Notes under the pieces: model-generated | What the model saw: only the letters and a program-made list of their open reading frames with translations | Told to the model about the DNA's origin: nothing | Databases searched by the model: none | Position numbers and translations under genes: made by a program | Origin: PALSA-612 sp963776735 | Lineage (GTDB): Bacteria > Actinomycetota > Thermoleophilia > Gaiellales > Gaiellaceae | Assembly: GCA_963776735.1 (NCBI GenBank) | Contig: CAVZNV010000017.1 | Coordinates: forward strand, 62,001 to 126,000 | Reading direction: 5' to 3' | DNA length: 64,000 nucleotides | Part shown: positions 42,777 to 50,246 of the stretch, one piece after another | Layout of the letters: each line of letters starts with the position of its first letter | Numbering within the stretch: the first letter of the stretch is position 1

Positions 42777-43154
42777 TCAGGCCCGCCACTCGGACCGTCT
42801 CTGAATCGTCACCAGGACGAAAGGCCCCTGCGGCGGCCGCTCCCGGTACTGCTCGTACTTCGCCGCCAGCAACTCGAGCGCGCGCGCGTCGTGCTCGACC
42901 ACGCGCGCGATGCCGGAGAGGCGCACCCACCACAGGCGCGTCCAGTCCTCGTCCCAGTGGTCGATCACGACCTCGACGCGCGGATCCGCCTCGATGTTGG
43001 TGAGCCGCCGCAGGGCGCGCGTCGACTTCGGCTTCTCGTCGACGGCCGTGTAGAGGGTGTCGCCGTCGAGCGCGAAGCAGATCGGAACGACGTGCGGACG
43101 GCCGTCGGCGCCGACCGTGGCGAGGTGTGCGACCCGCGCGTCGGCCGGGCTCAC
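42777..43154 (-). CDS. F420-dependent PPOX-class oxidoreductase
   Basis: 125 residues from GTG 43154 (a second GTG at 43157 is equally possible), GTGA overlap with the ligase gene. The split-barrel sequence ARVAHLATVGADGRPHVVPI, CFALDGDTLYTAVDEKPK, RVEVVIDHWDEDWTRLWWVR and FVLVTIQRRSEWRA closely fits the F420-binding PPOX group (TIGR03668 as I recall). These proteins bind F420 and reduce biliverdin-like or quinone-like compounds or store the cofactor. It ends the fbiC operon, supporting the F420 assignment. Confidence 0.85.
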   Translation of the reverse strand: MSPADARVAHLATVGADGRPHVVPICFALDGDTLYTAVDEKPKSTRALRRLTNIEADPRVEVVIDHWDEDWTRLWWVRLSGIARVVEHDARALELLAAKYEQYRERPPQGPFVLVTIQRRSEWRA

Positions 43155-44395
43155 CACGGCGGCGTGTCGTCGACGCGCTCGAACAGCCGCTTCGCCTTGC
43201 CCGTCTCGGTGCGCGGCAGCGAGCCGGGTTCGTGCGAGACCACGAGGCAGCGCAGGCGGAGACGGTCCTGGAGCCGCCGGTCGAGCCCTTCGGATGTTCC
43301 CTCGACGTGAATCTCGAGCTCCGGCAGCGCCGCACGCCGGTCGACGACGATCGCGTACTGGCCGCCGAGCCGCGGATCGTCGAGCACCACGGACTCGATC
43401 TCGCTCGGGAAGACGTTGATGCCGCGGACGACCAGCATGTCGTCGACCCGGCCGCTGAAGCGGGCGATGCGCCGGTGCGTCCGGCCGCACGGGCACGGCC
43501 CGTCGACGAAGCTCGTCACGTCCCCGGTGCGGTAGCGCAGCACCGGAAAGGCCTCCTTCGTCAGCGTGGTGAGAACAAGCTCGCCGCGCTCGCCGGCCGC
43601 GACCGGCTCGCCGGTGTCCGGATCGACGATCTCCGGCAGGAAGTGGTCGTCGAAGACGTGGAGCGCGCCCTTGCCCTCGCGGCACTCCGCGGCCACGCCC
43701 GGGCCGATCGCCTCCGACAGCCCGTACATGTCGCAGGCGTCGATGCACCAGGCGGCTTCGAGCTTCGCGCGCATCGCCTCCGACCACGGCTCGGCGCCGA
43801 AGATGCCGTAGCGGAGCGAGATCCGCTCGAACATTCCGGACTCGGCGGCGCGCTCGGCGAGCAGGAGCGCGAACGACGGCGTGCACGCGAGGCCGGAAGC
43901 GCCGAAGTCGGCCATCAGCTCGAGCTGCAGTGCCGGATTGCCGCCGGAAGCCGGAACGACCGTCGCACCCAGCCGCTCGCCGCCGTAATGGAAGCCGAGG
44001 CCGCCCGTGAACAGCCCGTAGCCGTATGCGACGTGCAGCACGTCGGTCGGGCGCGCACCGGCGCAGGCCAGCGAGCGCGCAGTCACTTCGGCAAACAGCT
44101 CGATGTCGGCCGCCGTGTACGCGACGACGAGCGGCTTCCCGCGCGTGCCCGAGGACGCGTGGATGCGCACGGTCTCCTCGAGCGGAACGGCCAGCGTCCC
44201 GAACGGATAGTGGTCGCGCAGCTCCGACTTGACCGTGAACGGCACGTCCTCGAGCCGCTCGACGCCGCGCAGCTTCTCGTGCCAGTACTCGTTCGCCGAG
44301 CCTCGGAGCCGTTCGAGGAGCTCGCCCAATCGCCGGTCCTGGAGCGCGCGCCGCTCCTCCTGCGGCATCGTCTCCAGCTCCGGCTGGAAGATCAC
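43151..44395 (-). CDS. phenylacetate-CoA ligase-like AMP-forming ligase
   Basis: 414 residues. The adenylation motif is IHASSGTRGKPLVVAYT (about 78-94), followed by YGLFTGGLGFHYGGER, MYGLSEAIGPGVAAEC, VLRYRTGDVTSF and GRVDDMLVVRGINVFPSEIE; the C-terminal Lys region is LPRTETGKAKRLFER. The length and order are those of PaaK-type ligases, which make aryl- or acyl-CoA via an AMP ester. ATGA overlap joins it to fbiC, and a GTGA overlap to the F420 PPOX gene. Its presence inside an F420 operon is not explained by known biosynthetic steps. Confidence 0.85.
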   Translation of the reverse strand: MIFQPELETMPQEERRALQDRRLGELLERLRGSANEYWHEKLRGVERLEDVPFTVKSELRDHYPFGTLAVPLEETVRIHASSGTRGKPLVVAYTAADIELFAEVTARSLACAGARPTDVLHVAYGYGLFTGGLGFHYGGERLGATVVPASGGNPALQLELMADFGASGLACTPSFALLLAERAAESGMFERISLRYGIFGAEPWSEAMRAKLEAAWCIDACDMYGLSEAIGPGVAAECREGKGALHVFDDHFLPEIVDPDTGEPVAAGERGELVLTTLTKEAFPVLRYRTGDVTSFVDGPCPCGRTHRRIARFSGRVDDMLVVRGINVFPSEIESVVLDDPRLGGQYAIVVDRRAALPELEIHVEGTSEGLDRRLQDRLRLRCLVVSHEPGSLPRTETGKAKRLFERVDDTPPW

Positions 44396-46749
44396 GCGAT
44401 AGCGAGCCCTGGCCGGATCAGCCGCGCCGGCTTGCGCAACCCGGCCGTGTCGACCGGCGGATTGAGCGGCTCGGCGAGCGGTGCAGCGCCGAACGACGCG
44501 GCCACGCGCTCGGGATCCGGCGTGCCGTAGAGCGTCGTCCGCTGCCGAGGAGTGCGGCCGGCGGCGCTGATCATCGCCTCCATGCGCTCGGGCGGCATCT
44601 CCTGTCCGAACCCGGCACCGGCGGCGCGGGAGATCGACTCGTTCATCAGCGTGCCGCCGACGTCGTTCACGCCTGCGCGCAGTGCCGCAGCGACGCCGTC
44701 AGGCCCCGCCTTCACCCACGAGATCTGCACGTTCTCGATCCAGGGGTGAAGCGCGAGCCGTCCGACTGCGTGCATGAGCAGCATCTCGCCGAACGTCGGT
44801 CCCTGGCGCGCGCGTCCCTTGAGGTACAGCGGCGCCTCCATGTGGACGAACGGGAGCGGCACGAACTCGGTGAAGCCGCCGCTGCGCTGCTGCTGCTCGC
44901 GCACGCGGACGAAGTGCCGGGCCCAGTGCACGGGCGACTCGACGTGGCCGAACATGATCGTGTTGTTCGAGCGCAGACCGACGCGGTGAGCCGTGTCGTG
45001 CACCTCCAGCCACTGGTCCGTCGAGACCTTGTCCGGGCAGATCACGGCGCGCACCTCGTCGTCGAGGATCTCGGCCGCCGTGCCGGGCAAGGACGACAGC
45101 CCCGCGTCGCGCAGCCGCTCCAGGTACTCGCCGAGCGGCAATCCGAGCGTGGCGGCGCCCTGCCAGATCTCGAGCGCGGAGAACGCGTGCACGTGGATGC
45201 CCGGCGCGGCCTCCTTCACCGTCCGGACGACCGACTCGTAGTAGTCGCCGTCGAAGGACGGATGGATGCCGCCCTGCAGGCACACCTCGGTCGCGCCGCG
45301 TTCCCACGCCTCGGCGACGCGGCGCGCGATCTCGTCGTGCGGGACGAGATAGGCGGGTCCGCGGAGGTTCTCGGCCAGCTTTCCCTTCGAGAACGCGCAG
45401 AAGCCGCACTTGAAGTAGCAGACGTTCGTGTACTGGATGTTCCGCGTGACGACGTAGGTGACGACGTCGCCGTTCACCTCGCGGCGGAGCCGGTCGGCGG
45501 CCGCGAAGACGCGCTGGCGCTCCTCGCCGCGCGCCCGGAAGAGACGGACGATCTCGTCCTCGCCGAGCTCGCCGGCAGTGTCGATCGGCAGGACGTCGCG
45601 CGGGACGAAGGGCACGGGCCGCTCCTCGCCCGGGCTCCACCCGTCCTCGCGCGCGAGACCCATCGAGTCGGAGGCGCGCAGCACCGCCGGCAGCACGCGC
45701 GGGTCGAGCCACTCGGAGTCGAGGTACTCGGGGTACACCGGCAGGCGGGGCGCCAGCTCCAGCCCGGCCGCGCGTGTCGCCGCCGAGAGCAGCTCGATCT
45801 CCGGCCACGGCGCCTCCGGGTTGACGTGGTCGATCGTCACCGGCGAGACACCGCCCCAGTCGTTGATGCCCGCTTCGAGGAGCCGCGGGAAGTCCTCGTA
45901 GCTGAGGTTCGGCGGGCACTGGAGGTTCATCTCGGCGCCGAGCACGAGCCGCGCGGCCGCCGCCGTCCAGAGCAGCTCGTCGAGCGACGGCTCCTCGCGG
46001 TCGGCCATCAGCGTCCCCGGCTTGGCGCGGAAGTTCTGGACGATCACCTCTTGGATGTGCCCGAAGCGCTCGTGCAACTCGCCGATCGCGAGCAGCGCCT
46101 CGATCCGCTCCTGCCGCGTCTCGCCGATCCCGATCAGGATCCCGCTCGTGAACGGGATTCGCTCCTCGCCGGCCAGCCGCAAGGTCTCGAGCCGGACGGC
46201 GGGCACCTTGTCCGGCGAGCCGAAGTGCGGGCCGCCGCGCTCGGACAGCCGGTCGGAGGCGGTCTCGAGCATGATCCCCTGCGACGCCGTCACCTCGCGC
46301 AGCGCACGCAGCTCGTCGCGCGTCATCACGCCCGCGTTCGCGTGCGGGAGCAGGCCGGTCTCGTCGAGCACGAGCCGGCACATGCGCACGAGGTACTCGA
46401 TCGTCGTCTCGCAGCCCAGCGCCGCGAGCTCCTCGCGGGCGGCCCGGTAGCGCCGTTCCGGCTTGTCGCCGAGCGTGAACAGCGCCTCCTTGCAACCCGC
46501 CTCGGCGCCCGCCCGTGCGATCGCGAGCACCTCGTCCGCGGACAGGTACGCGCGCTCGCCGCGCTTCGGGGGCGCCGCGAACGTGCAGTAGTGGCAGACG
46601 TCGCGGCAGAGCTTCGTCAGCGGGATGAAGACCTTCGGCGAGTACGTGACGAGGCTGCCCTTGCCCTCGGCCCTGAGGGCCTGCGCGGGCGCGAGCAGAT
46701 CGGCCGCATCGGCCTCGACGAGCGCGAGAGCTTCGTGCCGGGGAAGCAC
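44392..46749 (-). CDS. fbiC: FO synthase, fused CofG-CofH (FbiC)
   Basis: 785 residues with two radical-SAM domains. The N-terminal CofG-like half has CRDVCHYCTF (Cys 48, 52, 55) and LFTLGDKPERRYRAAREE. The C-terminal CofH-like half has CYFKCGFCAFSKG (Cys 444, 448, 451), EVCLQGGIHPSFDGDYYES and NNTIMFGHVES. Together they make FO, the deazaflavin chromophore of F420, from tyrosine and 5-amino-6-ribitylaminouracil. The fusion is typical of actinomycetes, whereas archaea have two genes. GTG 46749; divergent from cofC-fgd with 35 bp between starts. It leads an operon with a ligase and an F420-dependent PPOX gene. Confidence 0.95.
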   Translation of the reverse strand: MLPRHEALALVEADAADLLAPAQALRAEGKGSLVTYSPKVFIPLTKLCRDVCHYCTFAAPPKRGERAYLSADEVLAIARAGAEAGCKEALFTLGDKPERRYRAAREELAALGCETTIEYLVRMCRLVLDETGLLPHANAGVMTRDELRALREVTASQGIMLETASDRLSERGGPHFGSPDKVPAVRLETLRLAGEERIPFTSGILIGIGETRQERIEALLAIGELHERFGHIQEVIVQNFRAKPGTLMADREEPSLDELLWTAAAARLVLGAEMNLQCPPNLSYEDFPRLLEAGINDWGGVSPVTIDHVNPEAPWPEIELLSAATRAAGLELAPRLPVYPEYLDSEWLDPRVLPAVLRASDSMGLAREDGWSPGEERPVPFVPRDVLPIDTAGELGEDEIVRLFRARGEERQRVFAAADRLRREVNGDVVTYVVTRNIQYTNVCYFKCGFCAFSKGKLAENLRGPAYLVPHDEIARRVAEAWERGATEVCLQGGIHPSFDGDYYESVVRTVKEAAPGIHVHAFSALEIWQGAATLGLPLGEYLERLRDAGLSSLPGTAAEILDDEVRAVICPDKVSTDQWLEVHDTAHRVGLRSNNTIMFGHVESPVHWARHFVRVREQQQRSGGFTEFVPLPFVHMEAPLYLKGRARQGPTFGEMLLMHAVGRLALHPWIENVQISWVKAGPDGVAAALRAGVNDVGGTLMNESISRAAGAGFGQEMPPERMEAMISAAGRTPRQRTTLYGTPDPERVAASFGAAPLAEPLNPPVDTAGLRKPARLIRPGLAIA

Positions 46750-46772
46750 GCGGTGAGGATACGTCGCGGGGC

Positions 46773-46778
46773 TAGGCT
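46773..46778 (+). promoter_or_regulatory. leaderless -10 element TAGGCT
   Basis: TAGGCT is 6 nt from GTG 46785 of cofC, which predicts a leaderless message. The hexamer lies in the short divergent region with fbiC. No Shine-Dalgarno sequence precedes the GTG. Confidence 0.45.
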
Positions 46779-46784
46779 GCCGCG

Positions 46785-47360
46785 GTGGCCGCCGACGCGC
46801 ACGTGCTCGTCCCGCTCAAGCGCCTTGACGACGCGAAGAGCCGACTCGCGGGCGTGCTCCCGATCGGCGAGCGCTCGGCGCTGATGCTCGAGCTGCTGAG
46901 CGGCGTCCTGGCAGCCGTGAAGGAGGCCGGCGTCGGACCGATCACGGTCGTGTCGGCCGAGGAGCTGTCGCCGAACGGCGTGGGCGTCTTCGACGACCGC
47001 GGGCTGGCGTGGAACGAGGCGCTTGCGGCGGCGATGCGCGAAGTCGTCACGGAGCCGATCGCGGCAGTCGTCTCGGCCGACCTGCCCACGCTGACGCCGG
47101 AGGACGTCCGCGCGCTCGTCGCGGCGACCCCAGAGCGCGGGATGGCGATCGCCCGTGCGCTCGACGGCGGAACGAACGCCGTGTCCATGCGTCCCGCGGG
47201 CGCCGTGACGACCCACTTCGGCGAGCCGCAGAGCGCCGCCGTCCACGCCTTCGCGACCGCCGAGGCTGGGCTGGCGGCGCGGATCCTCGACATTCCCGGC
47301 CTTGCGTTCGACATCGACACGCCCGACGACCTCGAGGCGCTGCGGAAGGGAGAGTCATGA
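46785..47360 (+). CDS. cofC: 2-phospholactate/phosphoenolpyruvate guanylyltransferase (CofC/FbiD)
   Basis: 191 residues. The nucleotidyltransferase start VLVPLKRLDDAKSRLAGVLP, AAVVSADLPTLTPEDVRALV and GGTNAVSMRPAGAVTTHFG are CofC/FbiD motifs; DIDTPDDLEALRKG ends the chain. It activates 2-phospholactate or PEP with GTP, giving the donor for CofD/FbiA in F420 assembly. It is coupled by ATGA to the F420 glucose-6-phosphate dehydrogenase gene, and divergent from fbiC, so all three are probably expressed together. Confidence 0.9.
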   Translation: MAADAHVLVPLKRLDDAKSRLAGVLPIGERSALMLELLSGVLAAVKEAGVGPITVVSAEELSPNGVGVFDDRGLAWNEALAAAMREVVTEPIAAVVSADLPTLTPEDVRALVAATPERGMAIARALDGGTNAVSMRPAGAVTTHFGEPQSAAVHAFATAEAGLAARILDIPGLAFDIDTPDDLEALRKGES

Positions 47361-48355
47361 GCCTCGTCCTCGGGTACAAGGCCTCGGCGGAGCAGTTCGG
47401 CCCTCGCGAGCTGCTCGACTTCTCGGTCCAGGCCGAGCGGCTCGGGCTCGACTCGATCGCCGTCTCCGACCACTTCCAGCCCTGGCGCCACCACGGTGGG
47501 CACAGCCCGAACGCCCTCGTCTGGCTCGGCGCGGTCGGCGCGCGCACCGAGCGCGCGCAGCTCGGCACAAGCGTGCTGACGCCGACGCTGCGCTACTCGC
47601 CTTCGATCGTCGCGCAGGCCTTTGCCACGCTCGCCTGCCTCAACCCGGGCCGCGTGTTCCTCGGCGTCGGAACGGGCGAGGCGATGAACGAGACGCCGGC
47701 GACCGGCGCCGAGTGGCCGGGCGCCAAGGAGCGCCGACTGCGGCTGGCGGAGGCGATCGAGCTGATCAAGCGGCTCTGGCACGACGAGCGCGTGACCTTC
47801 GAGGGCGACTACTACCACACCGTCCGCGCGACGATCTACGACCGCCCCGACGAGCCGGTGCCGATCTACGTCGCCGCCTCCGGGCCGCTTGCCGCCAAGC
47901 TCGCCGGTCGGGTCGGCGACGGCTTCATCGCCACGAGCGGCAAGAAGCAGGAGCTGTACGAGGAACTGCTCGCCAACCTGGCTGACGGCGCCGCGCAGGC
48001 CGGCCGCGACGCCGCGAGCCTGCCGAAGTTCATCGAGATCAAGGTCTCTTACGACCACGACCTCGACTTCGCCTACGACGCCTGCAAGTGGTGGGCGGCC
48101 CTTGCGCTGACACCTGAAGAGAAGAGCGGCGTCGAGGACCCGATCGAGATGGAGCGGCTCGCCGACGAGGCCGCCGACCGCGCGCACACCCGCTTCATCG
48201 TCTCGAACGACCCCGACGAGGTCGTCGAGAAGATCGGGTGGTACGTCGGGCTCGGCTTCGACCACCTCGTCTTCCATGCGCCCGGCGAGGACCAGAGCCG
48301 CTTCCTCGAGCAGTTCTGCGCCGACGTGCTGCCGAAGCTGCGCGAGAAGTTCTAG
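47357..48355 (+). CDS. fgd: F420-dependent glucose-6-phosphate dehydrogenase-like LLM protein
   Basis: 332 residues from ATG 47357. The luciferase-like TIM barrel starts LVLGYKASAEQFGPRELLDF and contains IAVSDHFQPWRHHGGHSPN, GTSVLTPTLRYSPSIVAQAF, FLGVGTGEAMNETPA and ASGPLAAKLAGRVGDGFIAT. These segments are nearly those of mycobacterial FGD1, including the conserved His/Trp active-site HFQPWRHHGG. FGD reduces F420 with glucose-6-phosphate and supplies F420H2. It shares an operon with cofC. A close LLM paralogue with another sugar phosphate is possible, but the match in the active-site loops is strong. Confidence 0.9.
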   Translation: MSLVLGYKASAEQFGPRELLDFSVQAERLGLDSIAVSDHFQPWRHHGGHSPNALVWLGAVGARTERAQLGTSVLTPTLRYSPSIVAQAFATLACLNPGRVFLGVGTGEAMNETPATGAEWPGAKERRLRLAEAIELIKRLWHDERVTFEGDYYHTVRATIYDRPDEPVPIYVAASGPLAAKLAGRVGDGFIATSGKKQELYEELLANLADGAAQAGRDAASLPKFIEIKVSYDHDLDFAYDACKWWAALALTPEEKSGVEDPIEMERLADEAADRAHTRFIVSNDPDEVVEKIGWYVGLGFDHLVFHAPGEDQSRFLEQFCADVLPKLREKF

Positions 48356-48361
48356 CTCATT

Positions 48362-48393
48362 GCATATACTGGGACGTACTTCCCAGTATATGC
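48362..48393 (+). promoter_or_regulatory. 32-nt palindrome containing the -10 and start codon of the MNT/HEPN operon
   Basis: GCATATACTGGG (48362-48373), ACGTACTT, CCCAGTATATGC (48382-48393) has perfect 12-bp arms. TATACT (48365-48370) in the left arm is a strong -10 hexamer, and the ATG of the regulator (48390) lies in the right arm. Binding of the wHTH product here would block transcription. As RNA the right arm would only partly be paired, so an operator is the better reading, though it also follows the fgd stop by 6 nt and may terminate that transcript. Confidence 0.6.
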
Positions 48394-48986
48394 GCACCTC
48401 ATCTCCTCGACTCCTCGACATCTTCCGGTCACGCGGGCTCGTGAACTTGCTCGTGCACCTGTTCGTGGTACTCGGATCGGATGACCACGCCAGCGCCACG
48501 GGGCTCTCGGAGGCGACGGGGCTGTCGGTCTCGACGGTCCATCGCGAGCTCGATCGTCTGAAGACGACTGGGCTCGTCGAGTCTGAATTCCGCGGCAACG
48601 TACGCATGTCTCGAGCGAACCCGACGTCGCCCTACTACGACGACCTGCGAAAGCTCCTGCTCAAGGCGTTCGGCCCGGCCGAGGTCTTGGCTGAGGAGCT
48701 GAAGGACGTCGAGGGGATCGAGCAGGCGTTCATCCACGGGTCGTGGGCGGCTCGCTACCTGGACGAGCCCGGTCCCCAGCCGGCGGACATCGACGCGATC
48801 GTGATCGGCCGCCCCTCGGCCCGCGACGTGGATTCTGCTGCCGCGCGAGCCGAGCAGCGTCTCGGGCGCGAGGTGACGTCCACGATCGTCGACCCGGAAA
48901 GCTGGGAGCAGGCGGACGACGGCTTCATTCGCACCGTGCAATCCCGCCCGCGCGTCGAGATCCCCCTTCACGATGCCGAAGAGTGA
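48390..48986 (+). CDS. winged-HTH/MNT-nucleotidyltransferase antitoxin-like protein
   Basis: 198 residues from ATG 48390. Residues 1-75 are a winged helix (DHASATGLSEATGLSVSTVH, RELDRLKTTGLVESEF, RMSRANPTSPYYDDL). Residues ~95-195 are a minimal nucleotidyltransferase: FIHGSWAARYLDE then PQPADIDAIVIGRPSARDVD (the GS and D-x-D motifs) and a C-terminal GFIRTVQSRPRVEIPL. This wHTH-MNT fusion overlaps a HEPN gene by 14 nt. In known MNT-HEPN systems MNT AMPylates and neutralises the HEPN RNase. Here the fused wHTH probably also represses the operon through the palindrome over its start. Confidence 0.8.
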   Translation: MRTSSPRLLDIFRSRGLVNLLVHLFVVLGSDDHASATGLSEATGLSVSTVHRELDRLKTTGLVESEFRGNVRMSRANPTSPYYDDLRKLLLKAFGPAEVLAEELKDVEGIEQAFIHGSWAARYLDEPGPQPADIDAIVIGRPSARDVDSAAARAEQRLGREVTSTIVDPESWEQADDGFIRTVQSRPRVEIPLHDAEE

Positions 48987-49404
48987 GCTCGAACGCCTGC
49001 TGGCCGGGCGCGGAGTCGAGCCTGTCGTCGCCGATCCCGAGGCAGCAGCCGTCTCCCTCGACGAGGCCGGGAGACATCTGACGTCGGCCGCCGCGATTCT
49101 CGAGACCGACGCCAACGGCGCGTACCAGCTCCTGTACGACGCCGCGCGCAAGGCCGTCACCGCCCACATGCTCGCCCGCGGCTACAGACCGCGAAATGCG
49201 CAGGGTTCGCACGCCTTCGTCGCCCGGTATGCCGCTGCCGCGCTCGGGACACGCACTCCCTCCGCGGCAGACCTGGATCGACTCCGGCGGCGACGCAATC
49301 GATCCGAGTACTCGGCCGCGTTCTTCGAGCCGGCCGAGGTACGCGAGGCCCTGGGCCACGCGGAGGCGATCGTGCGAGCGGTCGAGGAAGACCTAAGCGT
49401 CTAG
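48973..49404 (+). CDS. HEPN-domain protein, partner of the MNT protein
   Basis: 143 residues, all helical. LDEAGRHLTSAAAILETDAN, GAYQLLYDAARKAVTAHML, GSHAFVARYAAAALGTRTPS and DRLRRRRNRSEYSAAFFEP are the HEPN pattern. The active-site R-x4-6-H motif of RNase HEPNs appears as RRRRNRSEY, i.e. with Tyr in place of His, seen in MNT-linked HEPNs. The overlap with the upstream gene couples synthesis. It is likely the toxin or its AMPylation target. Whether it retains RNase activity with this motif is open. Confidence 0.78.
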   Translation: MPKSELERLLAGRGVEPVVADPEAAAVSLDEAGRHLTSAAAILETDANGAYQLLYDAARKAVTAHMLARGYRPRNAQGSHAFVARYAAAALGTRTPSAADLDRLRRRRNRSEYSAAFFEPAEVREALGHAEAIVRAVEEDLSV

Positions 49405-49443
49405 ACGAGCGGGCGGCCCTGTCGCGAGCCGCCCGCTGCTCGT
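49404..49443. terminator. bidirectional GC-rich hairpin between convergent genes
   Basis: GACGAGC-GGGCGGC (49404-49417) pairs with GCCGCCC (49428-49434) and GCTCGTC (49438-49443 region) with a GCT bulge, loop CCTGTCGCGA. It fills the gap between the HEPN stop (49404) and the collagen-like gene stop (49448). No T-tract is present; termination in both directions is the likely role. Confidence 0.6.
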
Positions 49444-49447
49444 CACC

Positions 49448-50164
49448 TCAGTGGACGGTCGCGATCTTGGTCGCGTCGAGCTGCCAGTTGGTGGCGTTCG
49501 TGTTCGAACCAGTCGTGAAGCACTGGAGGTCGATCGACTGCGGTGTCGCGAAGGTCACCACGCCCTGGACCGGCACGGTCGTCGTCTCGAACGAGCCGTA
49601 GGTGTTTCCGTACACGTCCTCGACGGTGCCGGCCGAGTCGTACAGGCGGCAGAGGAACTCCTGCCCGCCGGTCCCGTCCTCGAGGGCGACAATGCCGGAG
49701 ACGTAGAAGTTGCCTGCCGGGAGCACCAGCTGCTCGACACTCGTGTAGGTGTTCTGCACGAGGCTGACGTGACCGGCCTCTCCGTCGGCAATCCAGATGT
49801 CAGACGGGCCGGCCGTACCCTGCTGCCCCTGGGCTCCCTGGGGGCCTTGCGGTCCCTGAGGACCTTGCGGACCTTGCGGCCCCTGAGATCCCTGCGGCCC
49901 TTGGGGACCCTGCGGTCCGGTTGCACCCTTCGGGCCCTGCTGGCTCCAGCTCAGCGCGTTCTCGTTCGGCTGGCAGGTCTGACCCATGCCCGTGTCGATC
50001 ACGCGGAGCGCACCGGCCTGGGCCTGGCCGTTCGAGGTCTTGGCGTAGCAACCGTGGATCACGCCGGCCGAGTCTGGCACCGTCGCATAGGCGACACCGC
50101 CTGCGAGCAGTGCGCCCGCGGCGACCGCGACCACGAGACCGGAACGGAGGGGGAACCGTCTCAT
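49448..50164 (-). CDS. exported collagen-like repeat protein, paralogue 1
   Basis: 238 residues, ATG 50164 after GAAAGGAGTCGAAA. Signal peptide/anchor LRSGLVVAVAAGALLAGGVA. A conserved pre-collagen segment PDSAGVIHGCYAKTS ... LRVIDTGMGQTC ... NENALSWSQQ leads into 15 uninterrupted Gly-X-Y triplets (mostly GPQ, about residues 77-121). The last ~115 residues form a beta-rich globular domain (AGHVSLVQNTYTSVEQLVLP, NFYVSGIVALEDGTGG) like a C1q/trimerising head. It probably forms trimeric fibres at the surface. It shares the N-terminal block with the protein at 54628-55329. Its promoter has the LuxR-associated ACGTAGGGAATC box. Confidence 0.85.
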   Translation of the reverse strand: MRRFPLRSGLVVAVAAGALLAGGVAYATVPDSAGVIHGCYAKTSNGQAQAGALRVIDTGMGQTCQPNENALSWSQQGPKGATGPQGPQGPQGSQGPQGPQGPQGPQGPQGAQGQQGTAGPSDIWIADGEAGHVSLVQNTYTSVEQLVLPAGNFYVSGIVALEDGTGGQEFLCRLYDSAGTVEDVYGNTYGSFETTTVPVQGVVTFATPQSIDLQCFTTGSNTNATNWQLDATKIATVH

Positions 50165-50200
50165 TTTCGACTCCTTTCACGTCGTTGACTGACGCGATCG

Positions 50201-50246
50201 AAGCTAGGCGGCCCGCCCCCGAACGGCAGCGGTCGATTCCCTACGT
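50201..50246 (-). promoter_or_regulatory. LuxR-type promoter box of collagen-like gene 1
   Basis: On the minus strand ACGTAGGGAATC (50246-50235) is followed after exactly 27 nt by CTAGC (50207-50203), inside which TAGCTT is a -10 hexamer. The -35 is poor, as expected for an activator-dependent promoter. The transcript would start about 50194, leaving a 30-nt leader with ribosome site. The same box, spacing and -10 region recur at 53003-53048 for the gene on the other side of the LuxR gene. Confidence 0.6.

Noticed and set aside
49830..49925. Short tandem repeat resembling a CRISPR or satellite
   Set aside because: It is the DNA encoding Gly-Pro-Gln triplets of the collagen-like protein; no spacers.
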